This document shows positions 39,414 through 47,498 of a stretch of 64,000 nucleotides of DNA, in pieces. The notes under the pieces are model-generated. The model did not search any database, was not told the origin of the DNA, and worked only from the letters and a program-made list of their open reading frames with translations. How positions within the stretch are numbered: position 1 is the stretch's first letter; each line of letters opens with the position of its first letter. Position numbers and translations under genes: made by a program. The DNA comes from an uncultured bacterium (lineage in GTDB: Bacteria > Cyanobacteriota > Vampirovibrionia > Gastranaerophilales > Gastranaerophilaceae): contig CASEDF010000002.1 of the NCBI GenBank assembly GCA_949286705.1, positions 62,001-126,000 of the forward strand, written 5' to 3'.

Positions 39414-40252
39414 CCTTTTACGGCGCCTTCATTTTCGCCGGAGATAAAGTATCGCTGCATTGATAAAAAGAAAATTATAATCGGGATTATTGAAATTATG
39501 GAGCCGGCTGCGATGTAACGCCAGTTTGAGCTGAACATTCCCTGCAGGTTGTTAACTCCGACCGGCAGTGTGTATAAACTTTCTTTTGTCAAAACAATAC
39601 TTGGCCACAAAAATTCACCCCATGAACCTATAAACGTGAATATCGCAAGCACTGCAAGCGAAGGTTTTACCATCGGAAGCAAAACTCTCCAAAATATTTG
39701 AAATACATTACATCCGTCAACTATTGCGGCTTCTTCCATTTCTCTCGGAATTCCCAAAAATGCCTGACGCATTAAAAATATTCCGAATGCGCTTACGGCA
39801 AAAGGCATTATAAGCCCTATGTATCCCGCGATATCATTCACGCTGTCTATCAGGTGAAGTTTAATCGTTATAAGATATACAGGCAGCATAATCGCCTGAA
39901 ACGGTATCATAATCGTTGCAAGTATTGCAAAAAATGCTATTTTCTTTCCTCGAAACTCCATTCTTGCAAGCGGGTATGCCGCAAGCGAGGATAGAATAAG
40001 GTTTAATATAACAGTTCCCGCAGCAACTATCATGCTGTTTATGAAATATCCCAACAGATTAACTCTGTGCCACACGCCAACATAGTTTTCGAATGTGAAA
40101 TCCTGCGGTATCATAACAGGCGGATATGCAAATATGTTTTCGCCCCCGCCCTTTAAGGACGTTGAAATCAGCCAGATAAACGGAAATATAGATAAAACGG
40201 ATACTATTATTAATATTGTGTGTGTCGTGATTTTACTTAAAAGTTTTTTCAT
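39410..40252 (-). CDS. Sugar ABC transporter permease, MalG/UgpE type
   Basis: 280 aa, six membrane helices. The EAA loop EEAAIVDGCNVFQIFWRVLLP contacts the ATPase (shown here in part: EAAIVDGCNVFQIFW). Pairs with the upstream permease (4-bp ATGA overlap) as the two-subunit pore of a CUT1 sugar importer. No binding protein or ATPase gene is in the window, so these must be supplied from elsewhere. Confidence 0.9.
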   Translation of the reverse strand: MKKLLSKITTHTILIIVSVLSIFPFIWLISTSLKGGGENIFAYPPVMIPQDFTFENYVGVWHRVNLLGYFINSMIVAAGTVILNLILSSLAAYPLARMEFRGKKIAFFAILATIMIPFQAIMLPVYLITIKLHLIDSVNDIAGYIGLIMPFAVSAFGIFLMRQAFLGIPREMEEAAIVDGCNVFQIFWRVLLPMVKPSLAVLAIFTFIGSWGEFLWPSIVLTKESLYTLPVGVNNLQGMFSSNWRYIAAGSIISIIPIIIFFLSMQRYFISGENEGAVKG

Positions 40253-41121
40253 AACTGATATTTCTTCCTTTCAAAACACAGGATATTTATTAGTGAAAAT
40301 ACCATAACTATTCCTAAAAGTACGACAGCCATGGCTGAGGCATAGCCTAAATCAAGATTTTCAAACGCTCTTTCGTAAATATAATAAACAATGGTTTTGC
40401 TGGAATCAAGCGGTCCGCCTTTTGTCATAACGTAGATTTCCGCAAAAACTTTCATTGCGGATATTGAACTGATGGTCACAACAAGCGCTATTGTCGGCAT
40501 AATCTGCGGTACTGTTACGGTTAGATGTTTTGTCAAAAAGTTTGCGCCGTCAACGTCGCATGCTTCGTATAATTCTTTCGGCACGCTCATTAATGCCGCA
40601 AGATAAATCATCATATAATATCCGATACCTTTCCAGATAGTTACAATGATTACGGAATACAGCGCCCATTTTGGATCAGTAAGCCAACCGATTGAATCAA
40701 AGCCGAGAGACGTTACAATATAATTTAAAATCCCCTGATCAGCATATAACCATTTGAACGCTATTGCCGCAACTACAATGGAAACAATTACCGGAAGATA
40801 TATCAGAATTTTATACAAAGTTATCCCGCGGATTTTTTGGTTTAATAAAATCGCCAGAAACAAAGGCACTATCGCAAGAACAGGCACGGCAACAACCAGA
40901 TAAATTAATGTGTTCAGCATTACTTTGTAGAATATCGGATTCTTGAAAAGTTCAATGTAGTTTTGTAATCCTGCAAATTCAGGCGCGTAAATACTGTTTG
41001 TGTAATCCTGAAAACTCAATACAACCGTCTGAAAAAACGGTATAAAAAAGAATACGATAAGTAATAATCCTGCGGGAAGCAAAAATAAATATGGTGCAAA
41101 TTTACCGTAATACTTGAACAT
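40249..41121 (-). CDS. Sugar ABC transporter permease, MalF/UgpA type
   Basis: 290 aa, six helices, EAA loop ELYEACDVDGANFLTKHLT. LLIVFFFIPFFQTVVLSFQD near the N-terminus is typical of CUT1 permeases. TATAAT (41128-41133) ends six bases before the ATG without a ribosome site: predicted leaderless. Substrate unknown. Confidence 0.9.
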   Translation of the reverse strand: MFKYYGKFAPYLFLLPAGLLLIVFFFIPFFQTVVLSFQDYTNSIYAPEFAGLQNYIELFKNPIFYKVMLNTLIYLVVAVPVLAIVPLFLAILLNQKIRGITLYKILIYLPVIVSIVVAAIAFKWLYADQGILNYIVTSLGFDSIGWLTDPKWALYSVIIVTIWKGIGYYMMIYLAALMSVPKELYEACDVDGANFLTKHLTVTVPQIMPTIALVVTISSISAMKVFAEIYVMTKGGPLDSSKTIVYYIYERAFENLDLGYASAMAVVLLGIVMVFSLINILCFERKKYQL

Positions 41122-41243
41122 AAATTTATTATACCATACTTATGATTATTAGTAGCGGAATATTAAGTGTCAAATCGCCCTTATTTAGTTTTGTAAAAAA
41201 TAAGTCGTATTCCTGTTAAAACTGTTATATAAGCGGGTTTTCA

Positions 41244-41277
41244 GGGAATAATAATAGTACCAGAGAGTGTTATTCCC
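41244..41277. repeat. GGGAATAA/TTATTCCC inverted repeat
   Basis: 8-bp perfect arms (41244-41251, 41270-41277) in the 212-bp spacer before the phosphodiester glycosidase gene. Possible operator or transcript stem. Confidence 0.4.
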
Positions 41278-41333
41278 CACCCCACTCTATAAACAAAAAG
41301 GTATCCAGTTACTTTAATTTATGAGGTAAAGCT

Positions 41334-42578
41334 ATGGATACTATGTTGTTGTGCAATGATAAGCGGATTTTGAACGTCTTTGGTATAGCTGTAAACTTTT
41401 TGATTATTACGGCTTTAGTTACGGCACAATCGGCTTTTGTACCTATTATGGCGCGGGATATGCTTGCGAACGTTTCTGTTCTTGATACAGGTCAAAAATC
41501 TATCGAGATTATGCGTGAGGTCAAGGATGAGGTTAAGTCAAGGAATTTTGACGAAGAAGTCCGGCAAAAATATCCAAATGCCTTAATAGCCGACATAGAT
41601 AGCGGGGTAAAGCATATTAAAATTACAAAATACTATGACGGCAGGCCGGTGAAGATTAACGTTGTCGAAGTCAATCCGGAGCTTGCAAAGGATTATACAT
41701 TAACCCCCGCACTTGCCTCAGATACGCTTTCCAATAAAAAAAATATTACATCAATTGCTGAAAATACAAATTCCATAATCGCATTAAACGGTACATATTT
41801 CAAACCCCAAACGGGTGTTCCTCTCGGAACTTTAATGATTAATGAAAAATTGTACACAGGTCCCATTTACGACAGAGTAGCCATGGGAATTTTTGATGAC
41901 GGTTATGATATTGCAAGAGTTCAATTAAACGCATCTTTCGGCGCAGGAAAAAACACGGTTAAAGTCGATAACGTTAACCAGCCGAGAATGCTTTCGACAT
42001 ACGTTCTGGCATACACCCCGGATTGGGGAACCCTCGCAGCACCCACACCAAAGTATGGCCTGCAAATAGCTGTTTCTGACAACAGAATTTCTCAAATTTC
42101 AACATCTCGCCTTCAAATCCCGTCTGACGGCTATGTAATTGCAGGCCCTGCTTCTATTTTGAACAAGTTTAAGGTCGGCGACAGGGTTAAACTTGATATA
42201 AATACAATTCCTGAGTGGAAAAATGTTAAGCATATAATTAGCGGCGGTCCGTATCTTGTTAAAAATAACGAGGTTTTCGTTGATATGACCGCTCAAAAGC
42301 TCGGCGCAATCGGCGGCAAAAATCCGAGAAGCGCTATCGGCTACACTGCGGATAACCACTTAATCCTTGTTGCTGTTGACGGTCGAGAAGGAAGTTCCGT
42401 CGGAATGACCTTGATGCAGCTTGCAAACTTTATGAAATCAGCAGGATGTGTTAATGCAATGAACCTTGACGGCGGCGGCTCTACTGTTATGTATGTTAAA
42501 GGTAAAGTCGTCAACAATCCTCAGGTCAGAGGCGGCATTGCGCTTTCTAACGCAATTGTTTTGACGAAAAAAAGTTGA
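41334..42578 (+). CDS. Phosphodiester glycosidase (NAGPA-like) family protein, membrane-anchored
   Basis: 414 aa. An uncleaved anchor or long signal (VFGIAVNFLIITALVTAQSA) precedes a spacer and the NAGPA domain (about 170-414): IIALNGTYFKPQTGVPLG, ISGGPYLV, GKNPRSAIGYT, VAVDGREGSSVGMTL and MNLDGGGSTVMYV. Family members remove GlcNAc from phosphodiesters, as in exopolysaccharide or sporulation proteins; here an envelope or exopolysaccharide role is likely. GAGGT site. Confidence 0.88.
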   Translation: MDTMLLCNDKRILNVFGIAVNFLIITALVTAQSAFVPIMARDMLANVSVLDTGQKSIEIMREVKDEVKSRNFDEEVRQKYPNALIADIDSGVKHIKITKYYDGRPVKINVVEVNPELAKDYTLTPALASDTLSNKKNITSIAENTNSIIALNGTYFKPQTGVPLGTLMINEKLYTGPIYDRVAMGIFDDGYDIARVQLNASFGAGKNTVKVDNVNQPRMLSTYVLAYTPDWGTLAAPTPKYGLQIAVSDNRISQISTSRLQIPSDGYVIAGPASILNKFKVGDRVKLDINTIPEWKNVKHIISGGPYLVKNNEVFVDMTAQKLGAIGGKNPRSAIGYTADNHLILVAVDGREGSSVGMTLMQLANFMKSAGCVNAMNLDGGGSTVMYVKGKVVNNPQVRGGIALSNAIVLTKKS

Positions 42579-42583
42579 TTAAG

Positions 42584-42651
42584 CCCCTCTAACTTTGAAT
42601 TTCAAATATTTGCAAGCTCGTATTGAAATTCTACTCTCTCCCATAGAGGGG
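42584..42651. repeat. Nested inverted repeat (possible cruciform or structured RNA)
   Basis: Outer arms CCCCTCTA/TAGAGGGG (42584-42591, 42644-42651) enclose inner arms GAATTTCAA/TTGAAATTC (42597-42605, 42623-42631). No T run follows, so it is not a standard terminator. Confidence 0.55.
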
Positions 42652-42781
42652 TGCCAAGCACGACACCATATTTGTCAGAAATGTAGGTCGGTATTACTAT
42701 GCCGACAGAAAAATTTAGCTTTGGTCAAATTATATACGACATCATTGTATGGGTAAATCTTGAAACTTTGCAGCGTACTAT

Positions 42782-43198
42782 CTAGTATCTTCTGACGTTC
42801 TGGTCGATTATGTCGGAGATATAAGGTATTCTGCTGTATCTTCCCATAAATGAGGTTATTGCGAGATATAAAATTATTGCGTAAATTACCGTCTGAATTA
42901 GCGAATAATGACCGAATACAGGCGCATTAAAGAAGAACGTAATCTGCGCCACAAGCGTATTTATAAACGGAATAAAGCTTAAAATGTTCAAGATAAACCC
43001 CAGAATATAGCACAGCAAAAAATACGCGATTGAGATAAAAATTGATTGAAAAATATGGTATTGCATAAACGGTCTTAGCTGAGCTTTTGTAAAAATTCCT
43101 AAAATCAGCCATATAAAGCCTGCAAAACCCATTGTGATGTAACTTAGTGCTGCAACAATACGTTCTATCATAAATGGTTTTGCATTGAATCCGCTCAT
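42782..43198 (-). CDS. Tic20-like multi-pass membrane protein
   Basis: 138 aa with four predicted helices: RIVAALSYITMGFAGFIWLI; a helix after LRPFMQYHIFQSIFISIAY; ILGFILNILSFIPFI; LIQTVIYAIILYLAI. Layout and the motif RPFMQYHIFQSIFI resemble the Tic20/Ycf60 family (RFNxxQAxLL). In cyanobacteria its job is unclear; in plastids it is part of the import channel. The start abuts the preceding TPR gene's stop (43198). Confidence 0.5.
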   Translation of the reverse strand: MSGFNAKPFMIERIVAALSYITMGFAGFIWLILGIFTKAQLRPFMQYHIFQSIFISIAYFLLCYILGFILNILSFIPFINTLVAQITFFFNAPVFGHYSLIQTVIYAIILYLAITSFMGRYSRIPYISDIIDQNVRRY

Positions 43199-44265
43199 TA
43201 TGCCGTTTGAATTTCTCCCTTGCGTTTTTTATCTATATATTCATCGAGAACCTGAGTATAAACGAGTCTGTATTCGTCGTTTTCAGGTGCGATATTGATT
43301 GAAGATCTGTATGACGCAATAGCTTTTTCAATATCATTGTCAAGATAGTGAGCATTACCTAAAAGCATATAAGTTTCAGGGTCATTTGGTGTTGCGTGCA
43401 GTGCTTCTTTATACATATTCATTGCCAAATCTATGCGGTTATAGTTTGTATAAAGGTTTCCGAGTAAAACATAAGCGTTTTTCTCTTTCGGATTTAAGTT
43501 AATAGCCCGTTTATACATTTCTTCAGCCATATTATATTCTTTAAATTCGGAAAGCGCAATTGCATAACAAATGTAAGTCCTGTAGTTATCGCCTTCCATT
43601 GTAAGTGCTTTTTCAAAGTAGCTGTATGCCTGTTCGCGCTCTTTCATCAGTGTTAAAGTATTCCCGATGCAAATTGCAACGATTTTGTTATCCGGATTAA
43701 GCACAAAAACTTTTTTGTATAATTCCAGAGCTGTTTCGTAGTCATAAAGTTTAAAGCAGACATTTCCCATATCAATCAAAGCCGTGAGGTTTTCAGGATC
43801 AAGCGATAATGCTTTTTCGTAATAAGCTTTTGATTCAACGTAATCTTCAAAATCGGCATACAAAAGCGCAATAGCGTTGTAGATTTCCGGATTTGTGGAA
43901 TTTAAATCAATTGCGCGGTTGTAGTAAAAAAGTGCTTTCGGAAAATTTTTCCATTCAGCAAAAACATTACCGATATTAAAATAGATCAGGAAGTTTTTCG
44001 GGTTAATTTCAAGGGCTTTATTGTAGTATGAAAGTGATTTTCTGAAATCTTTTTCATAGAACCACATAGTTCCCATACCGACTAATGCCTGAATATCATC
44101 GGGGTGGATAGCAAGTAAGCTTTCCAAAACCGACATAACCTTGTCGTAATTTTCTTCCTGCATGTATAATTCTGCAAGTTTGTGGTAACCCTCCGCGTTT
44201 TGCGGATCTTTTGCCATTTCCATAATGGCTTCGTTAATTTGTTTATCTAATTCTGCTCTGTCCAT
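43198..44265 (-). CDS. Cytoplasmic TPR protein, about nine repeats
   Basis: 355 aa made almost wholly of TPR units (SLSYYNKALEINPKNFLIYF; ALFYYNRAIDLNSTNPEIYN; AEEMYKRAINLNPKEKNAYV; AMNMYKEALHATPNDPETYM), without signal or anchor. Protein-protein scaffold. TAAAAT (44273-44278) lies seven bases before the ATG, with no ribosome site. Overlaps the Tic20-like gene by one base. Confidence 0.88.
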   Translation of the reverse strand: MDRAELDKQINEAIMEMAKDPQNAEGYHKLAELYMQEENYDKVMSVLESLLAIHPDDIQALVGMGTMWFYEKDFRKSLSYYNKALEINPKNFLIYFNIGNVFAEWKNFPKALFYYNRAIDLNSTNPEIYNAIALLYADFEDYVESKAYYEKALSLDPENLTALIDMGNVCFKLYDYETALELYKKVFVLNPDNKIVAICIGNTLTLMKEREQAYSYFEKALTMEGDNYRTYICYAIALSEFKEYNMAEEMYKRAINLNPKEKNAYVLLGNLYTNYNRIDLAMNMYKEALHATPNDPETYMLLGNAHYLDNDIEKAIASYRSSINIAPENDEYRLVYTQVLDEYIDKKRKGEIQTA

Positions 44266-44350
44266 GATTTTTATTTTATCCTATTTTTTACGTTTTGTAA
44301 AATTGTGTAGAAAAGTTAAGGAGAGTGAGTGAGGTGAGGGAAGTAAAAAA

Positions 44351-44412
44351 CTCACTATACTCACATTACTCACTATACTCACTTTAATCACGCTTATACT
44401 CGCTATACTCCT
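44351..44412. repeat. Tandem CTCACTATACTCA repeats at the rsfS 3' end
   Basis: CTCACTATACTCA occurs at 44351-44363 and 44369-44381, with a diverged third copy (ACTCGCTATACTC) at 44398-44410 that encodes the last residues of RsfS (EYSEYK). The first two lie beyond the stop, so the gene end seems to have been duplicated. Confidence 0.6.
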
Positions 44413-44782
44413 CGGATTCAGCCATCCAGACGTCTTCCGGAATACTGAATGCGTGGTTCCAGAATTTCTCGATAGCATAAGTTTCGCGCTCATCCTTGTG
44501 AAGAATATGGACGATAACATCGCCGTAATCAAGAAGATTCCATCTGTTTTTCAGGTCATTTTCCATTCTGACGGGTGAGCGTTCAAAGTGTTTTTTAATC
44601 ATTTCTTTAACGCTCTGCATCAGAGATTTAACCTGAGTCGGCGAATCAGCCGATGCGATTACGAAATAATCTCCGAGTGATGAGATATTACTTATGTTAA
44701 GTATAGAAATATTGCTTGCTAATTTGTCGTCAAGCACGCGTGCAATAACACATGCCAGTTTTTTTGAATCAACTTCTGCCAC
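44384..44782 (-). CDS. rsfS: Ribosomal silencing factor RsfS
   Basis: 132 aa. Binds L14 and blocks subunit joining under starvation. Core motifs: NISNISSLGDYFVIASADS, QVKSLMQSVKEMI, NRWNLLDYGDVIVHILHKDER, FWNHA. Start is GTG (44780-44782) with an AGAGGG site. It follows rpiB after 10 bp. The C-terminal EESEEYSEYKRD is unusual and lies at the tandem repeat. Confidence 0.93.
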   Translation of the reverse strand: MAEVDSKKLACVIARVLDDKLASNISILNISNISSLGDYFVIASADSPTQVKSLMQSVKEMIKKHFERSPVRMENDLKNRWNLLDYGDVIVHILHKDERETYAIEKFWNHAFSIPEDVWMAESEEYSEYKRD

Positions 44783-44792
44783 TTTGTCCCTC

Positions 44793-45227
44793 TTATTCTA
44801 TCAAATCCACTCTGCGCTTATGGCGTCCGCCTTCAAAGCCTGATTTGAGCCAGACGTCAACAATATCAAGCGCTAAATGTTCGCCTATAACTCTTTCTCC
44901 GAGGCAGAGAATGTTTGCATTATTGTGTGCTCTGGAAACTCTTGCGGAATATGTATCCCCGCAAAGCGCCGCTCTGATTCCGCGGATTTTATTTGCCGCG
45001 ATAGACATGCCGATACCGGTTCCGCAAACAAGAATCCCTCTGTCAGCCTGTCCTGATACAACAAGTTCAGCAACGTCACGCGCGATAACCGGATAATCAC
45101 AGGCTTCCGGCGTATGTGTTCCCACGTCAATATATTCAATATTGCGGGCTTCCAGATACTCAATAATCTTTTGTTTGTAATTGAAGCCGCCATGATCGCT
45201 TCCGATTGCTACCTTTAAATGATCCAT
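44793..45227 (-). CDS. rpiB: Ribose-5-phosphate isomerase B
   Basis: 144 aa. Interconverts ribose-5-P and ribulose-5-P in the pentose phosphate pathway. Seen: VAIGSDHGGFNYKQKI, DVGTHTPEACDYP, GILVCGTGIGMSIAANK with the active-site Cys, and ARAHNNANILCLG. The ATG at 45227 has a GGGAG site and a TATAAT box about 30 bp upstream; an in-frame start at 45266 is rejected. A LacAB-type isomerase is a less likely alternative. Confidence 0.93.
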   Translation of the reverse strand: MDHLKVAIGSDHGGFNYKQKIIEYLEARNIEYIDVGTHTPEACDYPVIARDVAELVVSGQADRGILVCGTGIGMSIAANKIRGIRAALCGDTYSARVSRAHNNANILCLGERVIGEHLALDIVDVWLKSGFEGGRHKRRVDLIE

Positions 45228-45289
45228 AACTACTCCCTTTTTATTATGTGTATGTAAATTATACAAATTTTTTGTATTTTTGTAAAGTT

Positions 45290-45577
45290 TTATATTTCAA
45301 CAAGTGTATTTTTAATTAGATTTTTGAAATCATCCGAAATGGTGTTCAGGTCGACAACATCAACCTCATAAGGCAAGGTTGAATTTTCAAAATCTAATTC
45401 AATTTGAGATTTTATTGAGGATGTAAGTTTGTTGGATTTTATTGCAATATCAATGTCGGAATATTTGCGCGCATTACCGTTGACTCTGGAACCGAACATG
45501 TAAAGTTTATAGTCGTCAAGATAACCTGAAATTGTTTTTTTAAGAAAATCTATATATTTTTTGTCTAAATCTATCAT
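45290..45577 (-). CDS. MNT-type nucleotidyltransferase (toxin-antitoxin partner)
   Basis: 95 aa. Minimal nucleotidyltransferase: YMFGSRVNGNARKYSDIDI has the GSx(10)DxD active site, with a third acidic residue at VDVVDL. In MNT-HEPN pairs the MNT protein neutralises the HEPN RNase, in studied cases by adding AMP groups near the RNase motif. Starts by ATGA overlap with the HEPN gene. Confidence 0.87.
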   Translation of the reverse strand: MIDLDKKYIDFLKKTISGYLDDYKLYMFGSRVNGNARKYSDIDIAIKSNKLTSSIKSQIELDFENSTLPYEVDVVDLNTISDDFKNLIKNTLVEI

Positions 45578-45966
45578 AATTTTGCTTTGAGCCGTTCCAA
45601 AAGGTAATGAACCTCTTTGTTAAAATCTTTTGTAATACCTATGACATCCATTGCAACATCAATATTATATGTATGTGATGACAAGTTACGTTTTTGCCTG
45701 TAGTTATCCCAGGTCTCGAGGTCAGACAAAAGCAAACCCATTTTATTTGCTTCGCGTATGGTTTGATTGAAAGTAATACTCTCAGCGGTTTCAGGCAGGG
45801 CAAATCGCAAATATCTCATAAGTGTTTTTAAAGCAAGCGAATACGTGTATTCAAACCTTTGGATGACCGCATCACGAATTGCATCGTCATTATATTCTTT
45901 TGCGTAACGAGCCAATATTTCATCAAAAGTGCCTATAGCTGTCTCAAATGTTTTTAAATCAATCAT
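45574..45966 (-). CDS. HEPN-domain protein (HI0074-like)
   Basis: 130 aa, all helical, of the nucleotidyltransferase-substrate-binding/HEPN family. The RNase motif Rx4-6H is visible in KRNLSSHTYN (RNLSSH). ALKTLMRYLRFALPE is a typical core helix. TAAAAT (45973-45978) ends six bases before the ATG; a terminator of the upstream gene lies just behind, so the pair is its own unit. Confidence 0.85.
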   Translation of the reverse strand: MIDLKTFETAIGTFDEILARYAKEYNDDAIRDAVIQRFEYTYSLALKTLMRYLRFALPETAESITFNQTIREANKMGLLLSDLETWDNYRQKRNLSSHTYNIDVAMDVIGITKDFNKEVHYLLERLKAKL

Positions 45967-46002
45967 AAAACAATTTTATCATATTTTATAATTAAAGGCA
46001 AT

Positions 46003-46026
46003 AAAAAAGCCCCGCAGGGCTTTTTT
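46003..46026. terminator. Bidirectional-looking terminator
   Basis: A6-GCCC-CGCA-GGGC-T6. Ends the 454-aa gene on the minus strand. Confidence 0.85.
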
Positions 46027-46030
46027 ATTG

Positions 46031-47395
46031 TTAGGGTTTGATTTGCATATAAGATCCTATTTCAGCATAGGAACCCATTCCATTATTAAACGTTCGACCA
46101 TTAATTCTTTTTATTTTTTCTTCTGCTGCTTTTTTAAGTTCTTCAAAAGAGTTTGCTGTTACCGTAACATATCCCATTTTAGTATATACTTTTGTCTCGT
46201 ACTTGCCGTCGCTGTTTATAGTAGCCTGTTTGTCAGGATGAGCGGTATTCCACTCGATTGCATCTTGTGACAATTGTGTTGTATCTGCCGGTGCATTCTT
46301 ACCTGTAAGGTAACTGTTTTCTATGAGCCATTGTTTATTCGGTAAATCAAGTTTAGACCAGTCGGCATTTTCTTTAACGGTACCATCGGAGTTAAATACA
46401 CTCGGGTTGTGTTTAACAATCTCGGCTTCTAATTTCGCCGGATCCATAGGTGAAGCATAGACATATTCACCGCTGACTGCCTTTAAGTGCTGCTGTAATA
46501 CTTCGGATGCATTCTTATAATTTCCAACCTGAGAGCCATTCTCGTAGCCGAAGGAATCGCGTTCCCAGCCTTCGGGAAGTTTTATTTTGCCTGAATTTCC
46601 GCCGTGATTTTGGGGTGTAACAGGTGTGTTTTGCCCGTCGTCTGCATCGTTGTGAACCGCATCATCATCGCCCGGCAGTTGTATTCCTAATTTTTCGTAA
46701 GCCGTTGTGATGTCTTTTACAACAACCGATGAACCATCTTTGAAGGTCAATTTATACTGGGCAAAGTTATCGCCATCTTCTTCAATTACTTCTAATTTAG
46801 CACCGGATGCGATTACTTCTGTATTTTTCATGAATTTTTCTGCTTCTTCTTTAACTTCTTTGAGCTGACCTTGCATTTCTGCTTGTCGTTTAATCTCTGT
46901 AATTTCACTCGCATCAGAGGCCGCGCGGTCGCTCGGTTTTGCTGTTCCAAGCATCGCATCTCGAACTTCTTCATAGGTGCCTGTTGCAATTTCGCCGCCG
47001 TCTTCGCCGGGAATATATGCAGTGTAGGTGTTATCATTCTTGTTGAAGACAACTTCATATTTCATGCTTTTTGCAATTTTTTCAAGGTTTGCCATAGAGT
47101 TGTCTTGCGGCTGTGTTCCGGCTGTGCCTATTGCCGGATATGTCCCGCCGCCAAAGCCGCCGTACATCATTGGATTGTACATCCCGCCAAACATGCCCAT
47201 GTTGTATGTCGGCATACTGGGTCTTGCAAACAAACTTGTCATCATCGAAGTCAGTGCACTGCCCGCAAATAGCCCCCAAAACAGTCCGTTGCCGCCGCCG
47301 CAATGATGGTGCGGTGCACCGTTAATTATGTTTATGTTTTTTTCGCTTATAAAGGTTGTTCGGGAGCCCCTCATTGGATGTAGTGACCAAACCAT
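46031..47395 (-). CDS. Lineage-specific modular protein with Gly/Met-rich N-terminus
   Basis: 454 aa. N-terminal FISEKNINIINGAPHHHC and a hydrophobic glycine-rich stretch (NGLFWGLFAGSALTSMMTSL), then MGMFGGMYNPMMYGGFGGG, a module LEKIAKSMKYEVVFNKNDN followed by TYTAYIPGEDGG, a coiled coil (about 165-190), an acidic linker (DDDAVHNDADDGQN) and two further alpha/beta modules. The first modules are shared with the next gene upstream. No known family. GAGAGG site. Possibly envelope-associated; not established. Confidence 0.65.
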   Translation of the reverse strand: MVWSLHPMRGSRTTFISEKNINIINGAPHHHCGGGNGLFWGLFAGSALTSMMTSLFARPSMPTYNMGMFGGMYNPMMYGGFGGGTYPAIGTAGTQPQDNSMANLEKIAKSMKYEVVFNKNDNTYTAYIPGEDGGEIATGTYEEVRDAMLGTAKPSDRAASDASEITEIKRQAEMQGQLKEVKEEAEKFMKNTEVIASGAKLEVIEEDGDNFAQYKLTFKDGSSVVVKDITTAYEKLGIQLPGDDDAVHNDADDGQNTPVTPQNHGGNSGKIKLPEGWERDSFGYENGSQVGNYKNASEVLQQHLKAVSGEYVYASPMDPAKLEAEIVKHNPSVFNSDGTVKENADWSKLDLPNKQWLIENSYLTGKNAPADTTQLSQDAIEWNTAHPDKQATINSDGKYETKVYTKMGYVTVTANSFEELKKAAEEKIKRINGRTFNNGMGSYAEIGSYMQIKP

Positions 47396-47421
47396 ATTTA
47401 TACCTCTCTGTATTTTTACTA

Positions 47422-47446
47422 CTTATATATATAAAGTATATAATTG
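47422..47446 (-). promoter_or_regulatory. AT-rich upstream element shared with the paralogue (copy 1)
   Basis: Plus-strand text CTTATATATATAAAG then TATATAATTG; copy 2 at 48465-48500 has CTTATATATAAAAAG then TATATAATTG. Both lie 25-60 bp upstream of the two paralogous genes. Confidence 0.5.
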
Positions 47447-47498
47447 TTATATAATTGCTGTTTTGTTATTACTTTGTTTACATTTATTTACAATATAA

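Noticed and set aside
44281-44532. 83-codon minus-strand ORF overlapping rsfS
   Set aside because: Different frame of rsfS and its repeat; RsfS motifs define the true frame.
47028-47306. 92-codon plus-strand ORF opposite the 454-aa gene
   Set aside because: Mirror of the Gly/Met/Pro-rich coding sequence; no ribosome site.
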